64,000 bases of DNA from RECM01 sp047921215 (GTDB lineage: Bacteria > Bacteroidota > Rhodothermia > Balneolales > Cyclonatronaceae), in the NCBI GenBank assembly GCA_047921215.1, contig JBLRWO010000017.1, positions 1 through 64,000 on the forward strand, read 5' to 3'. Made by a program: the position numbers and the translations under genes. Of this stretch, positions 53,500 to 62,381 are shown piece by piece; the stretch's first letter is position 1, and each line of letters begins with the position of its first letter. The notes under the pieces were generated by a model. The model searched no databases. It saw nothing but the letters and a program-made list of their open reading frames with translations, and was not told the DNA's origin.

Positions 53500-54936
53500 T
53501 TGAAGAGTCAGATACACATATATTTGCTACTGGCGGCGTCAATACTGCTGACGTTTTTCACTGCTTTGTTGATTGCCCTGGGTGCCACCCGTAAAGCAGA
53601 AAACACACAAAGTCTGATACGTAGTTATAATGTTATTGAAAGTACGACACAATTATGGTCAAATTTGCAGGATGCTGAAACCGGACAAAGAGGTTATCTG
53701 CTCACAGGGAACTTTGACTATCTGCAACCTTACAACAATTCACTTTGGGAAATTGATCTTGAATTGTTGCGACTGCAGTCATTGACGGATGACAACCCGA
53801 AGCAGCTGGCTATTATACATAACAGCCTTGTCCCGCTCATCGGCAAAAAGCGAACCGAACTGGAACTGAGTATAACACAGTATCAACGGTCAGGAAGTGA
53901 AGCCGCTCTTAATATCATTAAAACAGATCAGGGTAAATTGACAATGGATTCGCTGCGCACAGTGATCAGCACGATTAAAGCCCTGGAAGAAGAATTACAA
54001 AAAGACAGGACCAGTGAACTTGAAAAAGCTTACTACACCTATAATATGATCTCATTTGCCGGCCTGTTCATTATCGGATTTACCATGTTGGCAGCAGTAA
54101 TTACAATTCGTAAAAAAAGCAAAGAGAACAGGCAATTGATGGCCCTTGAAGTAGCGAACAACAAAAAACTGATACGGCTCAATGAAAAAGAGGTCAAATT
54201 ACGCATGGATATCAGTAAATTTATGGGTAATGCCGCCCATGATTTGAGAAGTCCTTTAAATGCAATTAATTCAATCAATGAGCTGCTGAAAATGGATTCA
54301 GAGCAGTTCAGTGAAGAGCACAGGCAATTCCTTGATTTTATATCTGAATCTACAGCACAGATGGCTTCACTTATCAATAACCTGCTTGAGGTAAATAAGT
54401 TTGAGGAAGGTACGCATGCTGTAACACCCGAGCATGTAGATGTACACGCCATGCTGAAAACATTGCTTTTTGGCCACGAAACGTCAATGTACCGGAAAAA
54501 TATAAAGTTGAAAACGGACATTGATTTCGAAGGGCAGCTTGTTTACACGGATAAAGGTATTTTTGTGCAGATTGCAGACAATCTGATATCGAATGCCATA
54601 AAATACTCACCGCCGGGTAAGAGAGTTGTGGTATCGCTGAAAGAAGATCGTGAAGGTTTCAGACTGACTGTTACTGACCAGGGAGCCGGAATTCCTGAAT
54701 CGGATATGCCGCGTCTGTACAAGCGTTATCAAACGTTATCTACACGACCTACCGCAGGTGAAAAATCGACGGGCCTGGGTCTTTCGATCGTTAAGGAACT
54801 GGTCGACCTGATTGGCGGAACTATTGATGTAAAGAGTATCAGGGATGAGGGAACCACCTTTACAGTGCTGTTCCCATACATAGGTAATTCAGACCCCGTA
54901 GCGCATGAATTTGGAGAGGTACAGGTTCAGGATTGA
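53500..54936 (+). CDS. CHASE3 sensor histidine kinase
   Basis: A 478-residue membrane kinase. A helix at 5-27, a CHASE3 outside domain (about 38-175; VIESTTQLWSNLQDAETGQR, GYLLTGN), a second helix near 183-202 and a transmitter domain follow. The phosphorylated site is H247 in GNAAHDLRSPLN; the ATPase has QIADNLISNAIKYSPPG (N box), DQGAGIPESD (G1) and STGLGLSIVKEL (G2). No response regulator lies next to it. The TTG at 53500 begins directly before the helix. The stimulus is unknown. Confidence 0.9.
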   Translation: MKSQIHIYLLLAASILLTFFTALLIALGATRKAENTQSLIRSYNVIESTTQLWSNLQDAETGQRGYLLTGNFDYLQPYNNSLWEIDLELLRLQSLTDDNPKQLAIIHNSLVPLIGKKRTELELSITQYQRSGSEAALNIIKTDQGKLTMDSLRTVISTIKALEEELQKDRTSELEKAYYTYNMISFAGLFIIGFTMLAAVITIRKKSKENRQLMALEVANNKKLIRLNEKEVKLRMDISKFMGNAAHDLRSPLNAINSINELLKMDSEQFSEEHRQFLDFISESTAQMASLINNLLEVNKFEEGTHAVTPEHVDVHAMLKTLLFGHETSMYRKNIKLKTDIDFEGQLVYTDKGIFVQIADNLISNAIKYSPPGKRVVVSLKEDREGFRLTVTDQGAGIPESDMPRLYKRYQTLSTRPTAGEKSTGLGLSIVKELVDLIGGTIDVKSIRDEGTTFTVLFPYIGNSDPVAHEFGEVQVQD

Positions 54937-54951
54937 ACCGTAGTCAACCTG

Positions 54952-54981
54952 TGTTCACATTTAAGAACTGCGATGTGAACA
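54952..54981. terminator. Stem-loop between convergent genes
   Basis: TGTTCACAT at 54952-54960 and ATGTGAACA at 54973-54981 form a perfect 9-bp stem with a 12-base loop, between the stops of the converging kinase and heme lipoprotein genes. There is no T run, so a bidirectional terminator is only suggested. Confidence 0.4.
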
Positions 54982-54985
54982 GCAG

Positions 54986-55654
54986 TTATTGCGTCGATCC
55001 GGAAGCTCCCTGTGGATCAGCAGTTTCTTTCGTTTCGATGAAATACTCATAGGGAAAAGTAACCGACCATATGCCTCTGAGTTCATCGAGTTCAAATCCA
55101 GTGGCTTCATCATCCGGATAGTATTGCTGGATTATGGCGTAATCTTCGTTAAGAATATCTTCCTCCTTGCTGCCGTGGCAACTCAGGCATGTAAAAGTCA
55201 TCAACCGCAATGGTGCATGATAAATAACGCTGTTCTCCTGGTATGCAAGCCTCGGAGTTAACTCGGCACCTTCGCTGATCATTTGCATATACGCTTCAAT
55301 ACTCGCCATTTCCATCTCGTTGGCCCGGTTATTCGGATTTCGGGGTTTGTGGGTTGCCCGCCTTACCTCAACGTTGTACTGAGTTGAAACCGAATCAGTG
55401 AGATCAATGGCCACGGTATTACAATATTGTATGGCATGGGGAATTCCACCCCGGGTCATTGCCGTACCCAACGCATTACTAATAGCGGCAAAGGTTTCGG
55501 TGACCATCTCTTTGCCAGCTTCAATTACCAGTACAGAGTCCGGTCGCAGGTGTTCATTATCGGTACGGGGTGCATCATCCTGAGAACATGCCGTAATAAA
55601 AAGCAGGCTGACAACTATGAAGATACCTGCAAAATGAGGAATGATATTTTTCAT
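54986..55654 (-). CDS. DUF3365 (Tll0287-like) heme-binding lipoprotein
   Basis: A 222-residue exported protein. The signal peptide ends in lipobox FITAC (C23). Residues 45-200 form a DUF3365/Tll0287-type domain with ATHKPRNPNNRANEME and the heme attachment motif CLSCHG (C156, C159, H160), indicating one c-type heme. It would act in electron transfer or sensing in the envelope. Its gene faces the CHASE3 kinase; whether they are linked is open. Start is ATG 55654. Confidence 0.88.
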   Translation of the reverse strand: MKNIIPHFAGIFIVVSLLFITACSQDDAPRTDNEHLRPDSVLVIEAGKEMVTETFAAISNALGTAMTRGGIPHAIQYCNTVAIDLTDSVSTQYNVEVRRATHKPRNPNNRANEMEMASIEAYMQMISEGAELTPRLAYQENSVIYHAPLRLMTFTCLSCHGSKEEDILNEDYAIIQQYYPDDEATGFELDELRGIWSVTFPYEYFIETKETADPQGASGSTQ

Positions 55655-55839
55655 ATTTGTATCTATTAAGATTTTGATAAATCTGCAGCAAATAACCTGT
55701 GATTAAGTTAATGAAAGCAGCGAAATTTCCAAGGATAAAACGATTTGTTACGTACGATTTTACCTGCGTGTTAACCGTGAATCTTTGAACTAATGATATT
55801 TCTCTGATTGGCAAGGTATTTGCACTAATACTCTTTGAA

Positions 55840-55858
55840 GACAACAAGGGTTGTTGTC
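55840..55858. promoter_or_regulatory. Palindrome upstream of cbpA-clpB
   Basis: GACAACAA-GGG-TTGTTGTC is a perfect 8-3-8 inverted repeat, 44 bases before the start of the DnaJ-like gene. It matches neither CIRCE nor the HAIR element. Its position before a chaperone operon suggests a heat-shock operator. Confidence 0.45.
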
Positions 55859-55901
55859 AAACTTTATCTGACAAAATTGCAGTAACTGGCTGACAAGATG
55901 A

Positions 55902-56864
55902 ATGAATTATAAAGATTACTATAAAATTCTCGGTGTAAATCGCGACTCTGCAGCTGTGGATATCAAAAAAGCCTATCGCAAGCTTGCTGCCAAATACCAC
56001 CCCGATGCCAATCCGGATGATGAAATTGCTGTGCAAAAATTCAAGGATGTCAGCGAAGCATACGAGGTTCTGAGTGATCCCGAAAAAAAGAAAATCTATG
56101 ACCAGGTAGGCAATGACTGGAAAAAGTATCATCGTGCTGGCGGTAGCGCCGATGATTTTAACTGGTCGCAATACCAGCAACAGCAAGGCAGACCGCAGGG
56201 TTTCAGCTATGAATACCAGGGTAACTTTGATGATCTGTTTGGGGCGGGTGGCGGGTCACCATTTTCCGACTTTTTTGATAACCTGTTCGGGGGAGGTGGA
56301 TTTGGTACAGGAAAACAGACGACACGACAGTATGCCCCCCGCAACGAAAACCTTGATGTTCATGCCACTATGGAGGTGACACTCGAGGATGTGGCTAACG
56401 GTGCGGAGAAAACCTTCATTCTGAATAATAACCGAATAAGAGTCAAGATACCGAAAGGAATTAAAAGCGGACAGAAGCTGAAACTTGCAGGCCGGGGCAA
56501 TAAAAGTGTGACCGGTGCTGCAATCGGTGATCTGTATATTGAGATTCACGAAAAGCTGCACCCCTCCTGGAAACGCTCAGGTGATGATCTGATTATTGAG
56601 AAAAAAGTTGATTTGTATACGATGTTGCTGGGTGGTCAGCTGGATCTGAGAACCCCCCGGGGAACCGTTAAAGTTACAGTTCCTGAATTGACCCAGACAG
56701 GTAAGTCGTTAAGATTGAAGGGCAGGGGGTTCCCACGTTTTAAAAATGAATCTGTTTACGGCGATCTGATTCTAAAATTGAATTGCCGGTTACCCGAACA
56801 ACTGACGACTCAAGAAAAAGAGATGTTTGAAAAATTGAAAGAGATAAGAATGGAGTTTCAGTAA
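55902..56864 (+). CDS. DnaJ-like chaperone without zinc fingers (CbpA type)
   Basis: A 320-residue Hsp40 of class II. The J domain (1-70) contains DYYKILGV and the HPD motif (H33-P34-D35); a Gly/Phe-rich linker (GQGRP, FGGGGFG) follows, then two C-terminal beta domains (NGAEKTFIL, RLKGRGFPRF). No CxxCxGxG zinc fingers are present. It would help DnaK. The gene overlaps clpB by one base (TAATG), forming a chaperone operon. Confidence 0.9.
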   Translation: MNYKDYYKILGVNRDSAAVDIKKAYRKLAAKYHPDANPDDEIAVQKFKDVSEAYEVLSDPEKKKIYDQVGNDWKKYHRAGGSADDFNWSQYQQQQGRPQGFSYEYQGNFDDLFGAGGGSPFSDFFDNLFGGGGFGTGKQTTRQYAPRNENLDVHATMEVTLEDVANGAEKTFILNNNRIRVKIPKGIKSGQKLKLAGRGNKSVTGAAIGDLYIEIHEKLHPSWKRSGDDLIIEKKVDLYTMLLGGQLDLRTPRGTVKVTVPELTQTGKSLRLKGRGFPRFKNESVYGDLILKLNCRLPEQLTTQEKEMFEKLKEIRMEFQ

Positions 56865-59497
56865 TGAATTTGAATAAATTTACCATAAAAGCACAGGAAT
56901 CGGTTCAGTCGGCTCTTGAGATGGCTGCAAATAACAATCATCAGGCACTCGAGCCCGCCCATCTGCTTAAGGTTATGATCACCGATCGGGATAGCATTGT
57001 ATCCACCATCTTGAAAAAACTTGGATCCAATATTGCATCCATCGATAAAAAACTGGATGAAGCAATTACGTCGTATCCTGTTGTTAAAGGAGCTGCCGTA
57101 TCCGGGCAGTTTTTGTCGAACGATTCAAAGGGGGTATTTGATGCAGCCACAAAAGCCGGTTCCGAACTGGGTGATGAATATACATCATCAGAGCACTTAT
57201 TGATCGGACTTGCCACTGCGGAAAGTTCCGTAAGAAAAATGCTGAAAGAGGAGGGGGTCAGTAAAGAGAACATCCTCAAAATCCTAAAGGAGATCCGCGG
57301 ATCGCACAAAGTGGATGATCAGCATGCCGAAAGCAGGTATCAGGCGTTAAAAAGATATGCACGTGATCTGAATGAGGCGGCTGAAAAGAACAAACTGGAT
57401 CCGGTAATCGGGCGTGATCACGAAATTCGTCGTGTAATGCAAATTCTGAACCGGAGAACCAAAAACAATCCCGTTCTGATTGGGGAACCAGGGGTTGGCA
57501 AGACTGCCATCGCGGAAGGTCTGGCCCTGCGTATTGTAAAGGGTGATGTGCCGGAAGGGCTGCTGTCGAAGCGGATTGTCGCGCTCGATTTGGGTGCCCT
57601 GGTTGCCGGAGCCAAGTACCGGGGTGAATTCGAGGATCGCCTTAAAGCAGTTGTAAAAGAGGTTACCGATGCCGAGGGTGAGATCATCATGTTCATTGAT
57701 GAGATCCATACTCTCGTGGGTGCCGGTGCTTCAGAAGGAGCCATGGATGCAGCGAATATCCTGAAACCAAGCCTGGCAAGGGGTGAACTTCGGGCGATTG
57801 GAGCCACCACGCTCACTGAATACAGAAAGTTTATTGAAAAGGATAAAGCTCTCGAGCGCAGACTTCAAACGGTATTTGTCGGTGAACCATCCGTTGAGGA
57901 TACCATTTCCATTCTTCGTGGGCTTAAGGAACGGTATGAGTTGCATCATGGTGTTCAGATTACTGATTCTGCAATTGTTTCTGCGGCCGAACTTTCTCAC
58001 AGGTATATATCGGACCGGTTTCTGCCCGACAAAGCCATCGACCTGATCGATGAAGCTGCTTCACGCCTGCGAATTGAAATCGATTCGTTACCCGAAGAGC
58101 TCGATAATATTGAACGGCAGATCAGGCAACTTGAAATCGAGCGGGAGGCACTAAAACGTGAAAAAGCCAAAGATAAAATTAATCAGATCAGCAGGGACCT
58201 GGCTGATCTCAATGAGAAATCCAACAAGTTAAAAGCACACTGGACCAATGAACGCGATCTTATTAAGAAAACCAGGGAACTCAAACAGGCCATTGAGGCG
58301 GCGAGAGTTCGTGCCGATAAAGCTGAACGGGATGGAGACTACGAAAAAGTTGCCGAACTCCGATATGGTACAATCAACAATCTGGAAAATGAACTCAGGG
58401 AAACAAACGATAAACTGGCTGATTTTCAGAAAGAACATGCCATGCTTAAAGAGGTGGTCGATGCCGAGGATATTGCTGAGATTGTTTCGAGATGGACCGG
58501 AATACCTGTAAGCAAAATGCTTCAAAGTGAGCGCCAGAAGCTGCTGCATCTTGAAGATGAACTGCACAAACGTGTCGTTGGCCAGCACAATGCTATAGAA
58601 AGTGTATCAAATGCGGTAAGGCGATCAAGGGCCGGCTTGCAGGATGAGGCCAGGCCAATCGGGTCATTTATTTTTCTTGGATCCACCGGCGTGGGTAAAA
58701 CCGAATTGGCCAGGGCGCTTGCCGCGTATTTGTTTGACGACGAAAATGCCATGGTTCGCATCGATATGAGTGAATACATGGAACGGCACAGTGTTAGCAG
58801 ACTGGTGGGAGCCCCTCCCGGTTATGTAGGATACGACGAAGGCGGGCAGTTGACTGAAGCGGTACGCAGAAGACCCTACTCAGTGGTTTTGCTTGATGAG
58901 ATTGAGAAAGCCCATCCTGATGTCTTCAATATTTTGCTTCAAATGCTTGATGACGGAAGATTAACCGATAACAAGGGTGTAACAGTGAACTTCCGGAACA
59001 CGATCATAATAATGACGAGTAATATCGGGTCGCACATGATACAGAAGAAAATAGAGGATACTGGTGGGAAACTAACCGGGGAAGACTACTCTAATCTTCA
59101 AAACACACTTGTTGATCTGCTTAAGCAGGCTATACGCCCCGAATTTTTAAACCGGATTGATGATATTATCGTTTTTCATCCCTTAAGCACTGAGGATCTT
59201 AGAAAAGTCGTGGATATTCAACTGGCCCGTCTTCACAAGATGCTCGAAAGCAGACAGATCAGACTTGCAGTTCCTGATAATGTAAAAGACTGGCTGACAA
59301 GGAGGGGATACGACCCGGTGTACGGTGCAAGGCCACTTAAGCGACTGATACAGAAAGACGTTGTTAATCCCCTTGCGTCGATGTTAATCAGCCGGGAAGC
59401 AGATGAACCCGTCGAGTTTGAAGCAGCCATCAATAAAAACGGCGATGGTATTACGTTCGTCGAGGTTGTGCACAGCATTGACAACTGGGCCGGATAA
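56864..59497 (+). CDS. clpB: Protein disaggregase ClpB (Hsp100)
   Basis: An 877-residue AAA+ disaggregase that extracts proteins from aggregates with DnaK. A Clp N domain (1-145), first ATPase (Walker A 207-214 GEPGVGKT), the coiled middle domain with the RQIRQLEIEREALKREKAK stretch around 415-435, and a second ATPase (Walker A 606-613 GSTGVGKT, EIEKAHPDVFN) are in the usual order. Only parts of the M domain look shorter than in the longest relatives. The stop codon lies in a hairpin loop (59487-59505). Confidence 0.97.
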   Translation: MNLNKFTIKAQESVQSALEMAANNNHQALEPAHLLKVMITDRDSIVSTILKKLGSNIASIDKKLDEAITSYPVVKGAAVSGQFLSNDSKGVFDAATKAGSELGDEYTSSEHLLIGLATAESSVRKMLKEEGVSKENILKILKEIRGSHKVDDQHAESRYQALKRYARDLNEAAEKNKLDPVIGRDHEIRRVMQILNRRTKNNPVLIGEPGVGKTAIAEGLALRIVKGDVPEGLLSKRIVALDLGALVAGAKYRGEFEDRLKAVVKEVTDAEGEIIMFIDEIHTLVGAGASEGAMDAANILKPSLARGELRAIGATTLTEYRKFIEKDKALERRLQTVFVGEPSVEDTISILRGLKERYELHHGVQITDSAIVSAAELSHRYISDRFLPDKAIDLIDEAASRLRIEIDSLPEELDNIERQIRQLEIEREALKREKAKDKINQISRDLADLNEKSNKLKAHWTNERDLIKKTRELKQAIEAARVRADKAERDGDYEKVAELRYGTINNLENELRETNDKLADFQKEHAMLKEVVDAEDIAEIVSRWTGIPVSKMLQSERQKLLHLEDELHKRVVGQHNAIESVSNAVRRSRAGLQDEARPIGSFIFLGSTGVGKTELARALAAYLFDDENAMVRIDMSEYMERHSVSRLVGAPPGYVGYDEGGQLTEAVRRRPYSVVLLDEIEKAHPDVFNILLQMLDDGRLTDNKGVTVNFRNTIIIMTSNIGSHMIQKKIEDTGGKLTGEDYSNLQNTLVDLLKQAIRPEFLNRIDDIIVFHPLSTEDLRKVVDIQLARLHKMLESRQIRLAVPDNVKDWLTRRGYDPVYGARPLKRLIQKDVVNPLASMLISREADEPVEFEAAINKNGDGITFVEVVHSIDNWAG

Positions 59498-59505
59498 TCC
59501 GGCCC
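59487..59505. terminator. Hairpin with the clpB stop codon in its loop
   Basis: GGGCCGGA at 59487-59494 and TCCGGCCC at 59498-59505 flank the stop codon TAA (59495-59497), making an 8-bp GC-rich stem with a three-base loop. The converging gene ends 33 bases later. No T tract follows, so it may be an unusual bidirectional terminator or a 3' stabiliser. Confidence 0.45.
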
Positions 59506-59537
59506 GGTTATCAACTAACCAGTCTTGTAGCTGAACT

Positions 59538-60110
59538 TTATAACCTGATCTGAAGCCCGAAGACCCAGGTTCCGTGACTGGAAGGTCCCAGGTTGTCTTT
59601 GCTGATACCGGCATAGCGATACTCAAGAAAGGGCCGAAGCAGAGGAATGGGAGTTACAGCTGCACCAACAACACCAAAATATTTGGCCGAATTCTCTTCG
59701 CCATCAAATTCCACATCAAAGTCATCTGTCACCTGTTCGGCAAGGGCCGTTTCAACCGAAAAGTTCTGCCAGCCAATACCCAGACCTGCATAGGGTGAAA
59801 ACAGACCAAGACCCACTGAAACTATGGCAGTTGCGCCAAATTCACTGGATGTCAGGTCCTGCGAATAATTAATATTGTTCACAGACAGGCTGTTTTCTTC
59901 ACTGTAGTAACTGTAGTGAGCCCTGGCTGAAAGAGATACCATAGGCAAATTCAGCAGAGAAAACTGGGCGTGAACACCAAAGCCATTTGTGGGTTCTTCA
60001 TCCCGGATCTCATAGGTAACCCCGAGACCGATTTGCGAAAATGATGAGTTAGCCGTAATGGCAAACAGGATCAGGACAAATGAAAAGGATGTGATGAATT
60101 TTTTTAACAT
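59538..60110 (-). CDS. Outer-membrane beta-barrel protein
   Basis: A 190-residue exported protein. Signal peptide (LKKFITSFSFVLILFAITA) is followed by alternating beta strands (LGVTYEIRDEE, VSLSARAHYSYY, PLLRPFLEYRYAG) and a C-terminal strand ending in RL. It looks like a small porin-type or OmpA-like eight-strand barrel without a peptidoglycan-binding domain. Function is unknown. It converges with clpB. Confidence 0.75.
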   Translation of the reverse strand: MLKKFITSFSFVLILFAITANSSFSQIGLGVTYEIRDEEPTNGFGVHAQFSLLNLPMVSLSARAHYSYYSEENSLSVNNINYSQDLTSSEFGATAIVSVGLGLFSPYAGLGIGWQNFSVETALAEQVTDDFDVEFDGEENSAKYFGVVGAAVTPIPLLRPFLEYRYAGISKDNLGPSSHGTWVFGLQIRL

Positions 60111-60454
60111 GAAAGGCAGATTTTATTTATGTTGAACTAATTAATATAAAATTTCTTAATGTTAATTACTTCTTTTTACGTAAGTATGTTTCCCTTGCAT
60201 AATCCTATAAATATCAGTGTGATGATTAATTATTAGTGTAATCTCAGAATGTGATAGAAGTGAACAAACGTTTAACCCTTGATGAGCAAAGAAGTAAAAA
60301 TTAGTAATTTCACGATTCAACGGGGTTAGAAATTTGATTAAATTACAGGTTTGTTTATAGTGATGATCAGACAAGCGGTTGGCCCAGATGTGTTGAACAC
60401 TTGTCAATCAGAGGAAACAGATATAAGCTATAACAGCTTTAAAAACAATATTTA
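60111..60454. other. Intergenic region, 344 bases
   Basis: AT-rich sequence between the divergent outer-membrane protein gene and tRNA-Leu. I see no coding pattern and no clear palindrome; promoters for both are expected here. Confidence 0.45.
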
Positions 60455-60539
60455 GCCGACGTGGTGGAATGGTAGACACGACAGACTTAAAATCTGTTGG
60501 GCCTTATAGCCCGTGCCGGTTCGAGTCCGGCCGTCGGTA
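60455..60539 (+). tRNA. tRNA-Leu (UAA)
   Basis: A class II tRNA of 85 bases. The acceptor stem pairs GCCGACG at 60455-60461 with CGTCGGT at 60532-60538. The anticodon stem is ACAGA/TCTGT with loop CTTAAAA, giving anticodon TAA at 60488-60490, which reads UUA and UUG. The long variable arm (GGGCCTTATAGCCC) is characteristic of tRNA-Leu. The T arm is GCCGG-TTCGAGT-CCGGC. CCA is not encoded after the discriminator A. Confidence 0.96.
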
Positions 60540-60543
60540 CCCC

Positions 60544-60590
60544 AAAGCCATGGACAGCCTCTTTATCAGATGAGCTATCCATGGCTTTTT
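60544..60590 (+). terminator. Intrinsic terminator after tRNA-Leu
   Basis: AAAGCCATGGA at 60544-60554 pairs perfectly with TCCATGGCTTT at 60578-60588, followed by TT and CTTTG. It lies five bases after the tRNA, indicating that tRNA-Leu is a single-gene transcript. Confidence 0.85.
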
Positions 60591-60786
60591 CTTTGATCCG
60601 GGCTCATCGATCTGTGAACTTTTCCTGAAACTTTTGATTTTTATCTGCGAAAAACAGCAATAGAATATTTCATTTTTCACGATAACAGAAAATTGTTTAT
60701 CCGCTCTTGTCTTTATTGCTCCAGCCTTCATCATAATTTCGGGGAATTGACAATAAAGGGAAATAATTAGCATACAGACCAACAAA

Positions 60787-61920
60787 ATGCCCGCCAACAT
60801 TATTATAATATTCAGTAAAGCAATTATTCTGATCATTTGTTCTGCACAGGCTGTAACTGCTCAATCTGTTACTGATGTACTGACCGACTCAACGTATACT
60901 GCTGCCTATAAAAACATCAATACCATACTTCCTGCCATAGGAGCCACACCGGAAACAGGTTTACTGTTTGGCGGGGTAGTAATGCGTCAGTCCAAACCGG
61001 GCAATGCCGGTGCAGATACAAGATCTTCAGTAGTGCTGGCTTCGGCAATATATACCACGAAAAATCAGCTTCTGATTGGTTTATCACCCTATATCATTTT
61101 CCCGGAAGAACGGTGGATTATGGAAGGTGGTTATCAGTATCAACGGTATCCCGACAGTTTTTGGGGTATCGGGAAAAATTCGGACAGCTCAGATGAATTG
61201 ATCTACGAGTACAGACAGTGGGAGTTAGTGCAATCTGTTCAAAGAAAAATCGGAATCAATATGTTTATGGGTCCGATTGTAAGATGGTCACGCATCTCGG
61301 ATGTGGAATTCAGCGATACCGATGGTAATCTGGTGAGCAAACCGCGGGTTAACGGAACAGCAGGGAGTATCTCATCCGGAGCAGGCTTCATCTATCAATG
61401 GGATGCCCGGAACAGTGTTCTCACACCTACCCGCAATCATCTGGTGAAAGTTATGGTTATGTCATATCCCGGATTCATGGGTACTACCCATCCTTATATC
61501 ATTAGCATGATTGATAAACGCAAGTACTTTGATTTCCAAAATGATGGTAAACGCGTGGCCGCTTTCAATTTATTGAGCGTATTTACCTCGGGGAACCCTG
61601 CATTTACAGATTATCCATCCCTCGGCGGGGAATCAATACTCAGAGGATACTATTATGGGCGGTTCAGGGATAATAATACTCTTCAGATTCAGGCCGAATA
61701 CCGGCAGTATTTATTCTGGAGATTGGGTATTACCTCTTTTATTTCTGCCGGAACTATGTGGTCACGATTCCATGAGTTCAGCCTGTCCGATCCCAAGAAT
61801 GCGGGAGGATTCGGCCTGAGGTTTAATCTGAATAAAAATGATACAACCAACCTGCGCATTGATTATGGAGTCGGAAAAAATGTGAGTGGATTTTATCTGA
61901 CCTTCGGGGAAGCGTTCTGA
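60787..61920 (+). CDS. Omp85-type surface antigen barrel protein
   Basis: A 377-residue outer-membrane protein with a signal peptide (ending SAQAVTAQ). The barrel segments and the phrase LGGESILRGYYYGRFRD match the bacterial surface antigen (D15/Omp85) domain, here without POTRA repeats. The end (GFYLTFGEAF) closes with Phe as in many barrels. It could secrete or insert a partner, but the partner is not visible. Starts at ATG 60787. Confidence 0.85.
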   Translation: MPANIIIIFSKAIILIICSAQAVTAQSVTDVLTDSTYTAAYKNINTILPAIGATPETGLLFGGVVMRQSKPGNAGADTRSSVVLASAIYTTKNQLLIGLSPYIIFPEERWIMEGGYQYQRYPDSFWGIGKNSDSSDELIYEYRQWELVQSVQRKIGINMFMGPIVRWSRISDVEFSDTDGNLVSKPRVNGTAGSISSGAGFIYQWDARNSVLTPTRNHLVKVMVMSYPGFMGTTHPYIISMIDKRKYFDFQNDGKRVAAFNLLSVFTSGNPAFTDYPSLGGESILRGYYYGRFRDNNTLQIQAEYRQYLFWRLGITSFISAGTMWSRFHEFSLSDPKNAGGFGLRFNLNKNDTTNLRIDYGVGKNVSGFYLTFGEAF

Positions 61921-61976
61921 TACCAGGAGTTGATTTTGCACCGACCTGAACCATTTGTTTAACAGGGGGAATTTGA

Positions 61977-62381
61977 TTATCTGCTTACTGACCACTTACC
62001 ATCTTTGAGTGTTTCAAATGTTTTTGTATCTCCCATTCGCCAGGTTCCTGAAATGGATCTTCCGGTAAGGAGTCCGGTGAACCGGTAGTCAATGCCATCT
62101 TCAAGGCTCCGCCAGCTGATGAATACCTCGTTTCTTAAGATACTGCCGGTAAATTGATGTTGCTGCCCGGGACTCGCTGTTAACGTTCCAGATATGAATT
62201 CATCTTCCTGATCAATTATAATAATTAAAGACGCAGTTCCATCACCGTAATCAATGAAATTGGTTGCTGTTCCCGTCCATCTACCGGAAATGTCGATAAC
62301 GGTTCCCAGTGGTTGGTCACAGGCGGCCAGAAATATCAGAAGTGATGGCAACAGCATGTGTATAGCTGATCCCGGCCTCAT
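61977..62381 (-). CDS. Small lipoprotein
   Basis: A 134-residue protein with the lipobox FLAAC (C21) and a beta-rich body of about 110 residues (SGRWTGTATNF, SGTLTASPGQQHQFTGSIL, SGTWRMGDT). The repeated SG-W/SG-L strand pattern suggests a lipocalin-like or avidin-like small barrel. The ATG at 62381 overlaps the stop of the DUF2007/zinc-ribbon gene (ATGA). Function unknown. Confidence 0.7.
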   Translation of the reverse strand: MRPGSAIHMLLPSLLIFLAACDQPLGTVIDISGRWTGTATNFIDYGDGTASLIIIIDQEDEFISGTLTASPGQQHQFTGSILRNEVFISWRSLEDGIDYRFTGLLTGRSISGTWRMGDTKTFETLKDGKWSVSR

